Shown here: positions 56,601-64,000 of the stretch, piece after piece
Layout: each line of letters opens with the position of its first letter
Position numbering within the stretch: position 1 is the stretch's first letter
Assembly (NCBI RefSeq): GCF_030540825.1
Contig: NZ_JAUOEO010000001.1
Coordinates: forward strand, 1,275,001-1,339,000
Length of the DNA: 64,000 bases
Direction: 5' to 3'
Source of the DNA: Flavivirga spongiicola
GTDB taxonomy: Bacteria; Bacteroidota; Bacteroidia; Flavobacteriales; Flavobacteriaceae
Program-made: the position numbers and the translations under genes
Notes under the pieces: generated by a model
What the model was told of the DNA's origin: nothing
The model's database searches: none
Seen by the model: the letters and a program-made list of their open reading frames with translations, nothing else

Positions 56601-57389
56601 ATTTTCAAATTTTCCATTTGGATATAATATATAAAGACCTTGATTTTCAAATCCATGGGTGAATACTAAGCAATTACCCACTATTTGAAATTCAAAATGC
56701 TGTCCAAGGGTTAAAATATTATTAGAGATAGTATTTCTAATATGAGAGCCATTAGTGCTTAAATAGGTGAAATTTTCGGAATCAAAAATCCATATAGATT
56801 GAGATTTTCCTAAAAATATATCTGAAACATAATTATAGCCTTTCAAGGAAATTGTATCTAATACTTTGTTAGTGCTAAATAAAATGGCTTCTTGATTATT
56901 TGTGTTTTGGTTAAAACCATGCGTCACACCATACCCATACTTATTTGAATACTTTTGCTTGAAGAGATTATTAAAATATGAAGTTTTAATGGAAAATTGC
57001 TTATTCCCAATGCTATCAATACTCGTAATTGATTTTGTATTTAATCTCTCTATGTTATAGAATTCCTCTTGCAATAAAAAAGCATACCCACGCTCAAACG
57101 GGAATAACTCGTAAGCATCAAAATCTTCAATTGAATCAATTGAGATGATTTTTTTATAATCATCATCTCTTCCGAAAGATAATTCTAACTTTTTATCAGT
57201 TGGATTAAAACTACTTAACCAAAATTGCCCGTATTGTTTCGAATATACCTCATCAAACTGTTTAAGTTCTTTAGTGAGATATCCTGACGATTCTATTTTG
57301 AATTTATTTTCTTTCTTGGAACAACTAGAAAATAAAAGAACAGTAACTAGTAAGAATAATGAAACAATATCTTTTGATAAGTCCTTCAT
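53700..57389 (-). CDS. Transmembrane sensor-NACHT NTPase (1229 aa)
   Basis: The start is the ATG at 57389, one base overlapping the upstream stop (TGATG). An N-terminal leader ends in FSSC, a possible lipobox. Residues about 25-560 are beta-rich and repeat-like, as in propeller sensors, followed by a region ending KDKMFTKPFF that resembles a Y_Y_Y/Reg_prop end. Three membrane segments follow at about 638-655 (ILLLLGLLLLSILIIKL), 662-677 and 693-712. The cytoplasmic part is NACHT-like: Walker A APGGQGKSALL near 811, Walker B FILFFDGLSE near 885, and VIATIRPNK near 913, then a helical C-terminus. This replaces the histidine kinase of a hybrid two-component sensor by a STAND-type NTPase. A defence or envelope-stress role is inference. 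Confidence 0.85.
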   Translation of the reverse strand: MKDLSKDIVSLFLLVTVLLFSSCSKKENKFKIESSGYLTKELKQFDEVYSKQYGQFWLSSFNPTDKKLELSFGRDDDYKKIISIDSIEDFDAYELFPFERGYAFLLQEEFYNIERLNTKSITSIDSIGNKQFSIKTSYFNNLFKQKYSNKYGYGVTHGFNQNTNNQEAILFSTNKVLDTISLKGYNYVSDIFLGKSQSIWIFDSENFTYLSTNGSHIRNTISNNILTLGQHFEFQIVGNCLVFTHGFENQGLYILYPNGKFENLFANKNIQVLTDKKRESFWVSEQADTIVSNKAFNDKLHFFLFENDTIINSKSIESGLNINRIYRGSSPSELWIATNSKSGIVKGGDNQYSHNKLYSLDNGEIELIDDTVLHKKEDFEALFPIGPTKAVSTYSNNDTYIINKKDKSIFKIQHDIYPKDSISSTEGGYYYDSIAFDKISDSVLSLNNINGFSFFNFNGDTLNKISFGINNTLKNNYLYSNFINDADKYGEDSNIKNYYINETMDFGIINIHNKVNNTWSLYSLNQLDTEINNINEKSFEFSINNFDSLPNPIEFKYGIYRNGDKIGGNSDSLEAFKIGDNLFKVNYAFYNDEKIESDKAYDFYLTLSTKESKAFVSIKDKMFTKPFFKANEGKTILLLLGLLLLSILIIKLNLLPSIVKRYSPLIVFVTSGFFTSYGDGLIEEFSKHFDSTTFILGSITLLVASVFSGFISPYMYRQLQSVTPFDLLNSFLKTIPAFKKRYFKEHIESINFDKEVNSVNDIKDESYVPIPARFRINGNASIESAPVDKLLELTTNAKHREAPHILIKAPGGQGKSALLRAFVKAYIIKYNNDTALPIPIYVSGEQLENESVESIIKNALGSLVVEDSFKKELSSGSFILFFDGLSEAGIPKGVFETFVKASNDIGRNTCVIATIRPNKKIETEFKTSKNYILIEPQRLNDNNVEIFVNSYLNPDKRLNRELLDICKDEAGDYLPILVRLAVNLVNKSYKSNISKSYSINTLYKDFVESMTKTENGVIDSNLISLSFETYFNKGKRNIYINDSNKEKVEFGINSGLLVSVANERFEDVKTRQYRFLHDTIHTFLVSLSIYEKYENGEEGFKKLEALFYDLATQDYYREDSSSLFIREGSEIYQMSVLEFEAKEVSDLPTFFQKDLKLKWQEYKDFISVNSIKQIVPVKLKDRFKFKANSPEDMHLEILEEIKDDYLLISEYFHNFSVLIDSLDGESFGR

Positions 57390-58285
57390 CAAAAATTGAT
57401 ATTTAAATTAAGAGAGGTTACATCCACCTGAACAAATTTTGCCCCAGGATCATAACCGTTTTTATAATTAAGTCCTATACTTACATGTTCTTGTTTACCT
57501 GGATAATAGTTTAGTGAAACATCAAAAATTGGTAAGTCATTCTTAACTAAATTATCGTTACCAAATACATTTCTAAATGTTCCGTTGAAAATAGTTTGCA
57601 AGGTTCTAGGCGACCACCAATATTCCAGAAACAATCTTATGAAATAAGTGGAAAACACTTCACGTTGTCCATCTATTATTAGGTTAGGAACTTCGTAATA
57701 TTCAAAACCAATATAAGGATAATACATTCCTCTATAATCTGAATCTTTATTATTAAATCTCCAAGGATATCCAGGTGCATTTTTAGATAAGCTAAAAAAA
57801 GACATCTGTGCTACATACTTAATTTCATTTACAGACTCCATTAAATTTCGCTTAAAAACAAAATTTGATAATAGGTAAGGTTTTACATTCCAATCTTTAC
57901 CAAAATAATATTCACCATTTAATCCTATGCTTAAATTATCCTTTTTAGCATCATCATTAGAGGATTTGTGCCATTCTACTACTGGGAATAAAGTGAGTAT
58001 TGAACCACTATTCTTGAGTGGTTCAAATTCAATCAATTTTACGGCGATATCAACGTTAATGAAGTCATTTCTATTTTTGTGGTTTTCAAATAGACTAAGC
58101 GTAGCTGGTTTTTTTTCATTCTTTGAACCATCGAATGTTTTTCTAATGCTTACATTCTCTTTAAACCAACTCTTTTTAGTACTAGCGGTATTACTGCTAT
58201 TTTGAGAAAAAGCTAAACAAATAATAAAGTTGAAAAGAAGGAGTAGGAGTATTCGTCTAGAAGAATGATAAGAAATATTATCCAT
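57389..58285 (-). CDS. Predicted outer-membrane beta-barrel protein
   Basis: A 298-aa protein with a signal peptide (LLLLLFNFIICLAFSQ) and alternating amphipathic strands ending in Phe (SLNLNINF), the usual sign of BAM-inserted barrels; about 10-12 strands can be counted (for example DFINVDIAVKLIEF, LSIGLNGEYYFGKDW, YFIRLFLEYWWSP, HVSIGLNYKNGYD). No enzymatic motif is visible. The start overlaps the 90-aa gene by 8 bases, and its stop overlaps the NACHT start, so the three proteins should be made together and perhaps assemble across the envelope. Confidence 0.75.
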   Translation of the reverse strand: MDNISYHSSRRILLLLLFNFIICLAFSQNSSNTASTKKSWFKENVSIRKTFDGSKNEKKPATLSLFENHKNRNDFINVDIAVKLIEFEPLKNSGSILTLFPVVEWHKSSNDDAKKDNLSIGLNGEYYFGKDWNVKPYLLSNFVFKRNLMESVNEIKYVAQMSFFSLSKNAPGYPWRFNNKDSDYRGMYYPYIGFEYYEVPNLIIDGQREVFSTYFIRLFLEYWWSPRTLQTIFNGTFRNVFGNDNLVKNDLPIFDVSLNYYPGKQEHVSIGLNYKNGYDPGAKFVQVDVTSLNLNINF

Positions 58286-58550
58286 TAATCTTTTTGTTAA
58301 TTAGTTTACATAAATTTAATACAGTTTTAGCCTTTTTAACTTCTTTAGCTAAAACGGTTTTTGAACTATCATGCTTTTTCACATAACCTCTTAAGGATAA
58401 AGACATGAAGTTGATTTTAGGTGTATCCATTTTTAATGGATGCTTGGTCAGCTCATATGATTCTTTGATTTTTGATGCTGGAAAATTTGCATAATCTCCT
58501 ATTCTTTCTTTAACATAATTGTACACTTTTGTTTTGGACGGTTTACTCAT
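58278..58550 (-). CDS. Small basic protein (90 aa), first gene of the NACHT operon
   Basis: A soluble, Lys-rich, predicted helical protein (VYNYVKERIGDYANFPASKI, INFMSLSLRGYVKKHDSSKT, AKTVLNLCKLINKKING). The arrangement of helices and the 'TVLNLCKLI' end faintly recall acyl-carrier-like folds, but the phosphopantetheine site motif DSL is absent. Small carrier-like or death-fold-like adaptors are frequent beside STAND NTPases. No family is recognised. Confidence 0.6.
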   Translation of the reverse strand: MSKPSKTKVYNYVKERIGDYANFPASKIKESYELTKHPLKMDTPKINFMSLSLRGYVKKHDSSKTVLAKEVKKAKTVLNLCKLINKKING

Positions 58551-58685
58551 GATTTAATAATTAAAATTTACAACAAAATTTAGCTCATTCTGGAGAGTGA
58601 ACTTTTAACTATTAATTATATAAGGGAGAATTTAAAGATAGGAAAAAATGTATTACCTTTTTTATCTACACATTAAAACTCTTTA

Positions 58686-59891
58686 CTAATTGTTAAGTTT
58701 TTTGTTTAAAAGTTTCGTTAAGTCACTTACACTCTTTTGAACAACCTTAGCATAGTGACGTTGTGTAATTTGCATTTTGGAATGTCCAAGTAATTCAGAA
58801 ACAATTTCCATAGGCACATCATTGTAAAGCAATACAGTAGTTGCAAAGGTCTTTCTTGCTATATGATGAGTTAATCTCTTATTTATCCCTACAATAACTG
58901 CAATTTCCTTTAAATAAGAATTAAATTTTTGATTTGTAATTACTGGCAATAGACGATCATTTTGACAATACTTCATTAGAACCTCATTAGCCTTATCCAA
59001 TAGAGGAACAGAAACGGTTGTATTAGTCTTTTTTCTATACATTTTTATCCAGGTATTACCATCAAATCCTTTTATTAGATGCTCTCGGGATAAATTACTC
59101 ATTTCAGCATAAGCCAACCCTGTATAACAACAAAACACAAACATATCTCTTACTTGTGACAGCCTACTTTGAGCAAATTGATAATCTTCTAAATCTTTCA
59201 ATTCTTCTTTAGTCAAGAATACAACCCTAATTTCATAACGCTTAGGTTTATATAATATAAAAGGGTCTTTCTCCAACCAACCTTCTGCTAATGCCAACTT
59301 TACAATCTTACGTACTCTCTGTATGCTTTTATTAATAGTTATCTGCTTATGCCCAAACTCAGATTTTAAATAGAAATCAAAATCTCTAAGAAAATTCATT
59401 TTAATAGATTCTAGTAAAATATCATTTTTATTATACTGATGTTTAATGAAATTAGTTGTATGTTTTTTAGCTTCAATAAACTTCCTGTAAGTAGAGTTTG
59501 TGTATTCTATACCCACTAACTTATTCATGCGTTCATTATGCAATTTAAACACCTCTAAAAGCGTCTTATGAGTCTTTATATTCTCTCCTTTATACTTCAA
59601 ATAAACATCATCTACATCAAACGTTTCATTGCTAACTTGTAGAAATAAAAAAGCCTCATTAATCTTTTGACTAATAAGGCTTAATTGTGTATTGATGTAA
59701 TTATTATCTGGATTTGGTGGTTTTGCTTTCTGTTGTTTACTGCTCCAATAATCTGGATTTAAGAATAGACCTAATGAGAATTCTTTACGTTTTTTTAAAT
59801 AGGTAATCCTACATCTAATAGGACACTTTCCCTTTTTATTTACTTTATGTTTATGCAAAAGAAAAAGTATAGTCATTTTATTGATATTCAT
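58686..59891 (-). CDS. Island tyrosine recombinase (IntDOT-like)
   Basis: A 401-aa integrase. The N-terminus has an Arm-type DNA-binding domain (VNKKGKCPIRCRITYLKKRK), then a core-binding SAM-like domain (about 105-205), then the catalytic domain with HHIARKTFAT (HxxR, about 340), LLGHSKM and the nucleophile Tyr in QRHYAKV (about 378). The first catalytic Arg is missing: the segment reads TGLAYAEMSNLS where typical enzymes have TGLR. This substitution is known in Bacteroidota integrases related to IntDOT. It lies 164 bases from tRNA-fMet and is the obvious enzyme for integration and excision of the island. Confidence 0.93.
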   Translation of the reverse strand: MNINKMTILFLLHKHKVNKKGKCPIRCRITYLKKRKEFSLGLFLNPDYWSSKQQKAKPPNPDNNYINTQLSLISQKINEAFLFLQVSNETFDVDDVYLKYKGENIKTHKTLLEVFKLHNERMNKLVGIEYTNSTYRKFIEAKKHTTNFIKHQYNKNDILLESIKMNFLRDFDFYLKSEFGHKQITINKSIQRVRKIVKLALAEGWLEKDPFILYKPKRYEIRVVFLTKEELKDLEDYQFAQSRLSQVRDMFVFCCYTGLAYAEMSNLSREHLIKGFDGNTWIKMYRKKTNTTVSVPLLDKANEVLMKYCQNDRLLPVITNQKFNSYLKEIAVIVGINKRLTHHIARKTFATTVLLYNDVPMEIVSELLGHSKMQITQRHYAKVVQKSVSDLTKLLNKKLNN

Positions 59892-59910
59892 AGTTTTATG
59901 TTTTTAAAAA

Positions 59911-59942
59911 TGGTACACCTAGAAAGGAATATGGTACACCTA
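59911..59942. repeat. Pair of 11-bp direct repeats, likely arm-type integrase sites
   Basis: TGGTACACCTA occurs at 59911-59921 and 59932-59942, 21 bases (two helical turns) apart, between the integrase start and attR. Position and phasing fit binding sites of the integrase N-terminal Arm domain. Confidence 0.55.
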
Positions 59943-60022
59943 ATTGTTTACCTTTTTTTAAAGGTTTAACAGATTTATATTTCTGAAGTAATTATGTAAA
60001 CCTTGAGTTTACAGCATAAAAA

Positions 60023-60048
60023 AAGAGTAACCATTTCTGATTACTCTT
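60023..60048 (-). terminator. tRNA-fMet terminator supplied by the island
   Basis: On the minus strand an 11-bp stem (AAGAGTAATCA/TGGTTACTCTT, one G-U pair in RNA, 4-base loop) is followed by a run of Ts. It directly follows the tRNA 3' end and has taken over the role of the original terminator at 37675-37704. Confidence 0.65.
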
Positions 60049-60054
60049 ACTTTG

Positions 60055-60127
<73 letters not shown>

Positions 60128-60247
60128 ATATCATTTTAAAATAATTTACTTAGCTTTTAACTTTCGGTTCATAATGCCGACCAAATTATTTCGGACTGCA
60201 AATATACAATCCTTTTTATGTTTCTACAAGAATAAAATTAGAAAATA

Positions 60248-60430
60248 TTATTGTTCAATGCTACTAGCCTGAAAATCTATTAATTCCGAATTTAAAAATT
60301 GAATGGATACTAGAATGGGATTACAGCACACCTCACAATCTTCAATATAGGATTGTTTAGAGATAGAATTATCAATCAATACAGAAATCCTTTCCCAACA
60401 ATATGGGCAAGTAAAAAATTGTTCTAACAT
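60248..60430 (-). CDS. CPxCG-motif cysteine-rich protein
   Basis: A 60-aa protein with FTCPYCWERISVLID and a second pair EDCEVCCNP, forming a likely zinc ribbon; the C-terminal half is short and acidic. This matches the small CPXCG-motif family found across Bacteroidota and Proteobacteria, whose role is unknown (zinc binding presumed). The first motif reads CPYCW, with Trp instead of Gly. It follows the LRR gene after a terminator. Confidence 0.8.
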   Translation of the reverse strand: MLEQFFTCPYCWERISVLIDNSISKQSYIEDCEVCCNPILVSIQFLNSELIDFQASSIEQ

Positions 60431-60447
60431 AATTATATAAAATTAAA

Positions 60448-60473
60448 AAAGCCGACATAATTATGTCGGCTTT
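60448..60473 (-). terminator. Strong intrinsic terminator after the LRR gene
   Basis: A perfect 13-bp palindromic stem around AAAGCCGACATAATTATGTC, followed on the minus strand by a run of Ts. It lies 25 bases after the LRR gene and 17 bases before the CPxCG gene. Confidence 0.8.
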
Positions 60474-60498
60474 CTAAGTTAAAATTTATAAAATATAA

Positions 60499-61323
60499 TT
60501 ATTCTTTTTCAAGATCCATAGTAGCTGTAGAGTTTTGCATCTGTAAATGCATTAAACTGGGAGGGTTTTTACCAGAAACACTAATATATTCTTCATTTAA
60601 ATTATTATCACTCACCATCATAGTATTTAACTTAGTTAAGTTCATTAACTCCATTGGTACATCACCTGTAAATTGGTTTGTAGACAATAATAGCTCTTCT
60701 AAGTTTGCTAATTGTGCTATTTCAACAGGAATCTCACCATCCATTTTATTATCCATAAGACTTAACTTTTGTAGTTTTGACAAAGCGTATATCTCTTTTG
60801 GAATGTTACCTGTTAAATAGTTACTTCCTAATAAAAGTTCTTTTAAATTAGTTAAGCTCATTAGTGAATTAGGAATATTGCCAGCAAATTTATTACTATA
60901 AAGTTTTAACGCCTCCAATTTTTTTAACTCACCTAATTCTGATGGAATATCTCCTTCAAAATTATTCATAAATAATTCTAAAGATGTTAATTCTTTTAAA
61001 TTTTTTAGAGTCAATGGTAGCTTTCCTGTTAATTTATTAAAGCCTAAATTAATTTTCTTCACATGAGTTAAGTTCCCTATTTCTTGTGGTAACTCTCCTT
61101 GAAGATTATTAAATTGTAAGTTAATTTCAACGACCTTATTATTTTCTACTTTAATACCATACCATGTATCGATAGTGGTATTTAAATCCCAAGTAGCATT
61201 CCACTCAGGGCCCTTGGTTGCATTATATAAAGCAATTAGTGCATCTTTTTCGGTAGAAGAAATATTAGCAAATGAATAAGCCGTTACAAAAAAGCTTATT
61301 GCTAAAAGTTTTAAAGTCTTCAT
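60499..61323 (-). CDS. Exported leucine-rich-repeat protein (plant-type LRR)
   Basis: A 274-aa protein with a signal peptide (MKTLKLLAISFFVTAYSFAN), a short N-cap (WNATWDLNTTIDTWYGIKV) and about seven tandem 24-residue plant-type LRRs of the form LxxLxxLxLxxNxLxGxIPxE (LPQEIGNLTHVKKINLGFNK, IPSELGELKKLEALKLYSNK, IPKEIYALSKLQKLSLMDNK). It ends in a polar tail. A protein-binding role at the cell surface is likely; no anchor or sorting domain is visible. Single gene with its own terminator. Confidence 0.88.
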   Translation of the reverse strand: MKTLKLLAISFFVTAYSFANISSTEKDALIALYNATKGPEWNATWDLNTTIDTWYGIKVENNKVVEINLQFNNLQGELPQEIGNLTHVKKINLGFNKLTGKLPLTLKNLKELTSLELFMNNFEGDIPSELGELKKLEALKLYSNKFAGNIPNSLMSLTNLKELLLGSNYLTGNIPKEIYALSKLQKLSLMDNKMDGEIPVEIAQLANLEELLLSTNQFTGDVPMELMNLTKLNTMMVSDNNLNEEYISVSGKNPPSLMHLQMQNSTATMDLEKE

Positions 61324-61422
61324 GTTTCGTGTAAATTAGGGGATTAATCTACTAACGAAATTAAGTAATGTATCGACGAAAAACTATTTTATTCGACGAA
61401 ATGCATTAAATTTTAACAAATA

Positions 61423-63333
61423 CTACTCATTAAACTGCTCAATTTCCAGCTGAATGCCTTCCCATTTCTCCATAAAGCCTTGCAAATCAGTTTTCATTTT
61501 TTGATAATTATCGAAAAAATTCGCCTTTGAGGTCACTGTTTCATAATTAGTTTCAAGCTCTAAATCAATAGTTTTTATATCACGCTCTAACTGATTGATT
61601 TGTGCCTCAACATTACTCAATCTATTATTTAAAGACTTTAACTTTTTTTGATCTTCATATGATTGGTGATTCTTTTCTTTAGGCACATCCTTCACAACGG
61701 TTCGCTTCTCAACATCGCGAAGGCTTTCAACTTTACGCTGTTCTAAATAATAATCTATATCGCCTAAATACTCTTTTATTTTATGATCTTTAAACTCGTA
61801 CACCAGATTGGTTAAGCCTTGAAGAAAATCCCTGTCATGAGACACCAAAATTAAAGTTCCTTCAAATCGTTTTAAAGCCTCCTTCAGCACATTTTTAGAC
61901 TTTATATCTAAGTGGTTTGTAGGCTCATCCATTATTAAAACATTGAATGGTTGCAACATTAATTTTGCCAATGCTAAACGATTTCGTTCTCCTCCGGAAA
62001 GTACACGTACATATTTTTCAACCTCATCACCACGAAATAAAAAGGATCCTAGAATATCACGTACTTTACTCCTATTGGTTTCGTTAGCAGCATCGATCAT
62101 CGTGTCTAAAACCGTCTTACTACCATTTAAATATTCTGCTTGATTTTGAGCAAAATATCCTATTTGCACATTGTGCCCCAATTTTAAATGCCCGTCATGT
62201 TTTATATCTCCAACTATGATCTTAGCTAAAGTTGATTTTCCTTGTCCATTTTGTCCAACAAATGCTGTTTTACTATCACGCTCTATAAGTAAATCAATAT
62301 TTTTTAAAACCTGATTATTTCCATAGTTTTTTGAGACATTTTCGGTTTCCACTACTACCTTTCCAGGTGTTATAGACACTGGGAAATTAAGTGTCATCAC
62401 ACTACTATCATCAGCATCAACTTCAATCCTATCAATTTTATCAAGCTTTTTAATAAGCGATTGCGCCATGGTTGCTTTTGATGCTTTAGCACGAAACTTC
62501 TCTATAAGCTTTTCTGTTTGTTCAATCTGTTTTTGCTGGTTTTTCTGAGACGCTAGTTGTTGCGTTCTTAACTCTTCCCGTAATACTAAATACTTCGTAT
62601 AAGGCTTCGGATAATCATAAATTCTGCCTAAAGAAATCTCAATGGTTCTATTAGTAACATTATCTAAAAACATTTTATCATGCGATACAATAACTACGGC
62701 CCCTGGATAGTTTTTTAAAAATCCTTCTAACCAGATAATAGATTCTATATCTAAATGGTTAGTAGGCTCATCTAATAAAAGGATATCATTATTTTGAAGA
62801 AGTAATTTAGCCAGTTCTATTCGCATCCGCCATCCACCAGAAAAGGTATCGGTGAGCTTATTAAAATCTGGTCGTTTAAACCCTAACCCTTGAAGAATTT
62901 TCTCAGTATCACCTTGATAGTTATAACCACCTAAAATTTCATATTGATGTTGAAGCTCATTAATATCAATCATCAATTGGTTATAGTCTTTACTTTCGTA
63001 ATCCGTACGTTCTGCCAATTGGGTATTAATCCCTTCCATTTTCGCTTCCAACACTTTGATCTCAGTAAAAGCTTCGTAAGCCTCTTCAAGTACCGTTCTC
63101 CCTAAAACAAAATCAATGTCTTGTTTTAAAAACCCAATTTTCAGTTCTTTATCGGCAGCAATTTGTCCTGTATCGGGTTCCATCTCCTTTGATAAAATTT
63201 TGAGCATCGTAGATTTACCTGCTCCATTTTTCCCAATAAGACCTATTCTATCCCCATTACCTAGTTTAAATGTAATATCTTCAAACAGGTATTCACCTTG
63301 AAATGAAATCGATAAATTATGAATGTTCATCAT
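61423..63333 (-). CDS. ABC-F family ATPase
   Basis: A 636-aa protein with two ABC ATPase domains in one chain and no membrane segments, hence ABC-F. Domain 1: Walker A GLIGKNGAGKST, signature FSGGWRMRIELA, Walker B ILLLDEPTNHLD. Domain 2: FVGQNGQGKST, LSGGERNRLALA, VLIMDEPTNHLD. The linker of about 80 residues (YTKYLVLREELRTQQLASQK...) is charged and helical, and a C-terminal coiled coil spans about 555-630. Such proteins act on the ribosome (translation factors or antibiotic protection). The coiled-coil tail resembles Uup/YheS-type members. A second ATG lies one codon downstream. Confidence 0.93.
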   Translation of the reverse strand: MMNIHNLSISFQGEYLFEDITFKLGNGDRIGLIGKNGAGKSTMLKILSKEMEPDTGQIAADKELKIGFLKQDIDFVLGRTVLEEAYEAFTEIKVLEAKMEGINTQLAERTDYESKDYNQLMIDINELQHQYEILGGYNYQGDTEKILQGLGFKRPDFNKLTDTFSGGWRMRIELAKLLLQNNDILLLDEPTNHLDIESIIWLEGFLKNYPGAVVIVSHDKMFLDNVTNRTIEISLGRIYDYPKPYTKYLVLREELRTQQLASQKNQQKQIEQTEKLIEKFRAKASKATMAQSLIKKLDKIDRIEVDADDSSVMTLNFPVSITPGKVVVETENVSKNYGNNQVLKNIDLLIERDSKTAFVGQNGQGKSTLAKIIVGDIKHDGHLKLGHNVQIGYFAQNQAEYLNGSKTVLDTMIDAANETNRSKVRDILGSFLFRGDEVEKYVRVLSGGERNRLALAKLMLQPFNVLIMDEPTNHLDIKSKNVLKEALKRFEGTLILVSHDRDFLQGLTNLVYEFKDHKIKEYLGDIDYYLEQRKVESLRDVEKRTVVKDVPKEKNHQSYEDQKKLKSLNNRLSNVEAQINQLERDIKTIDLELETNYETVTSKANFFDNYQKMKTDLQGFMEKWEGIQLEIEQFNE

Positions 63334-63530
63334 AGAAATGTAACTTATATTTTAGCGCTTTTATTATTAAAAACTTATTTTTGCTCTAGATTTCTGATTT
63401 ACTCATTAATCTCTATTTAAATGGTATTCGTGCATCTTTGATTTCGCGAGAAAGGCCATTTTAATAGAAATCTCGATTTATAACCAAGAAGTCTTTTTTC
63501 TATTGCGCTTGCAAAAATACATTAAATTAT

Positions 63531-63914
63531 ATGTTTAAAAAAGGAACAAAATTATATAGTATTCTAACAGGTACTTGCCCAAAGTGCCACGAAGAATCTA
63601 TGTTTAAAAATAAGAACCCTTATATACTTTCTCAGGCTTTAAGCATGCATGAACACTGTAGCAATTGTAAAACTAAATACAAAATAGAGCCTTCCTTTTT
63701 TTATGGTTCTATGTATGTAAGTTATCCGGTTGGAATTGCATTTGCCACGGCTGCTTTTGTTATTTCATTTTTTGTTTTTAATGCAAGCATACACATTGTA
63801 TTTATATCAATTATTGCCACTCTGATTGTGTTTATGCCTATTATTTTAAGGCTTTCAAGAAATATTTGGATTAACTTTTTTATGAGCTACGATAAGTCGT
63901 TTGCTAAAAAATAG
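63531..63914 (+). CDS. DUF983 family membrane protein
   Basis: A 127-aa protein with two CxxC pairs (TCPKCHEES and HCSNCKTKY) near the N-terminus and two hydrophobic segments (IAFATAAFVISFFVF and IVFISIIATLIVFMPIIL). This matches the DUF983 family, whose members are small membrane zinc-binding proteins of unknown function, some near respiratory genes. The gene begins 197 bases from the divergent ABC-F gene, and nothing else is seen before the window ends. Confidence 0.85.
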   Translation: MFKKGTKLYSILTGTCPKCHEESMFKNKNPYILSQALSMHEHCSNCKTKYKIEPSFFYGSMYVSYPVGIAFATAAFVISFFVFNASIHIVFISIIATLIVFMPIILRLSRNIWINFFMSYDKSFAKK

Positions 63915-64000
63915 TTTACTTCGAACTCAGGTCATTTTAGCTATATCACGCTTAATCTGGGTTAAAAAGAAAAACGATTAATATCAATTTCTTTTTCTAA

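Overview
The window comes from a low-GC marine-type Bacteroidota genome, most likely family Flavobacteriaceae. Evidence: two SusC/SusD outer-membrane pairs, an ECF sigma/FecR pair, many SPI- and SPII-type export signals, matches to the Bacteroidota promoter consensus (TTTG-N19-TAnnTTTG), weak ribosome binding sites, GH92 mannosidases and an IntDOT-like integrase. Almost all genes lie on the minus strand.

Region 1 (about 1-25 kb) looks like a phosphodiester/phosphoester scavenging locus. One arm is sigma factor | FecR -> SusC (with STN domain) -> SusD -> GDPD -> phosphosugar/glycerol-3-phosphate-type MFS carrier -> HAD phosphatase -> GDPD -> LamG-linked EEP phosphodiesterase/nuclease. The second arm is TetR | SusC -> SusD -> Calx-beta lipoprotein -> EEP -> type I phosphodiesterase -> EEP. 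Together they could bind a phosphodiester-containing ligand at the surface, cleave it outside the cytoplasm, and import a phosphorylated product. The gaps hold several 150-170 bp inverted-repeat (MITE-like) elements.

Region 2 (25.5-37.6 kb) is an alpha-mannoside utilisation cluster: phosphomannose-isomerase-type fusion, two GH92 mannosidases, an (alpha/alpha)6 glycosidase, a GntR/HutC regulator and a ROK kinase, divergent from a sugar-porter MFS gene. A palindrome sits between the two divergent promoters.

Region 3 (37,705-60,065) is a 22.4-kb genomic island integrated into the 3' end of an initiator tRNA-fMet gene. An 18-bp direct repeat (attL/attR) bounds it and a tyrosine recombinase lies next to the tRNA. 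It carries two unusual cargos. (a) A three-gene operon of giant proteins (1861, 1063 and 1611 aa) with no recognisable export signal, flanked by two directly repeated 151-bp TG...CA-ended elements; one of these cuts an ATPase gene exactly at its end. (b) A translationally coupled operon of a 90-aa small protein, a predicted outer-membrane beta-barrel, and a membrane protein that appears to join a periplasmic sensor region through three membrane segments to a cytoplasmic NACHT-type NTPase. These two cargos are the best candidates for undescribed systems.

Region 4 (60-64 kb) is ordinary chromosome: tRNA-fMet, a CPxCG protein, a leucine-rich-repeat protein, an ABC-F ATPase and a DUF983 protein.

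All functional statements rest on reading motifs and context by eye. No database search or structure prediction was run.
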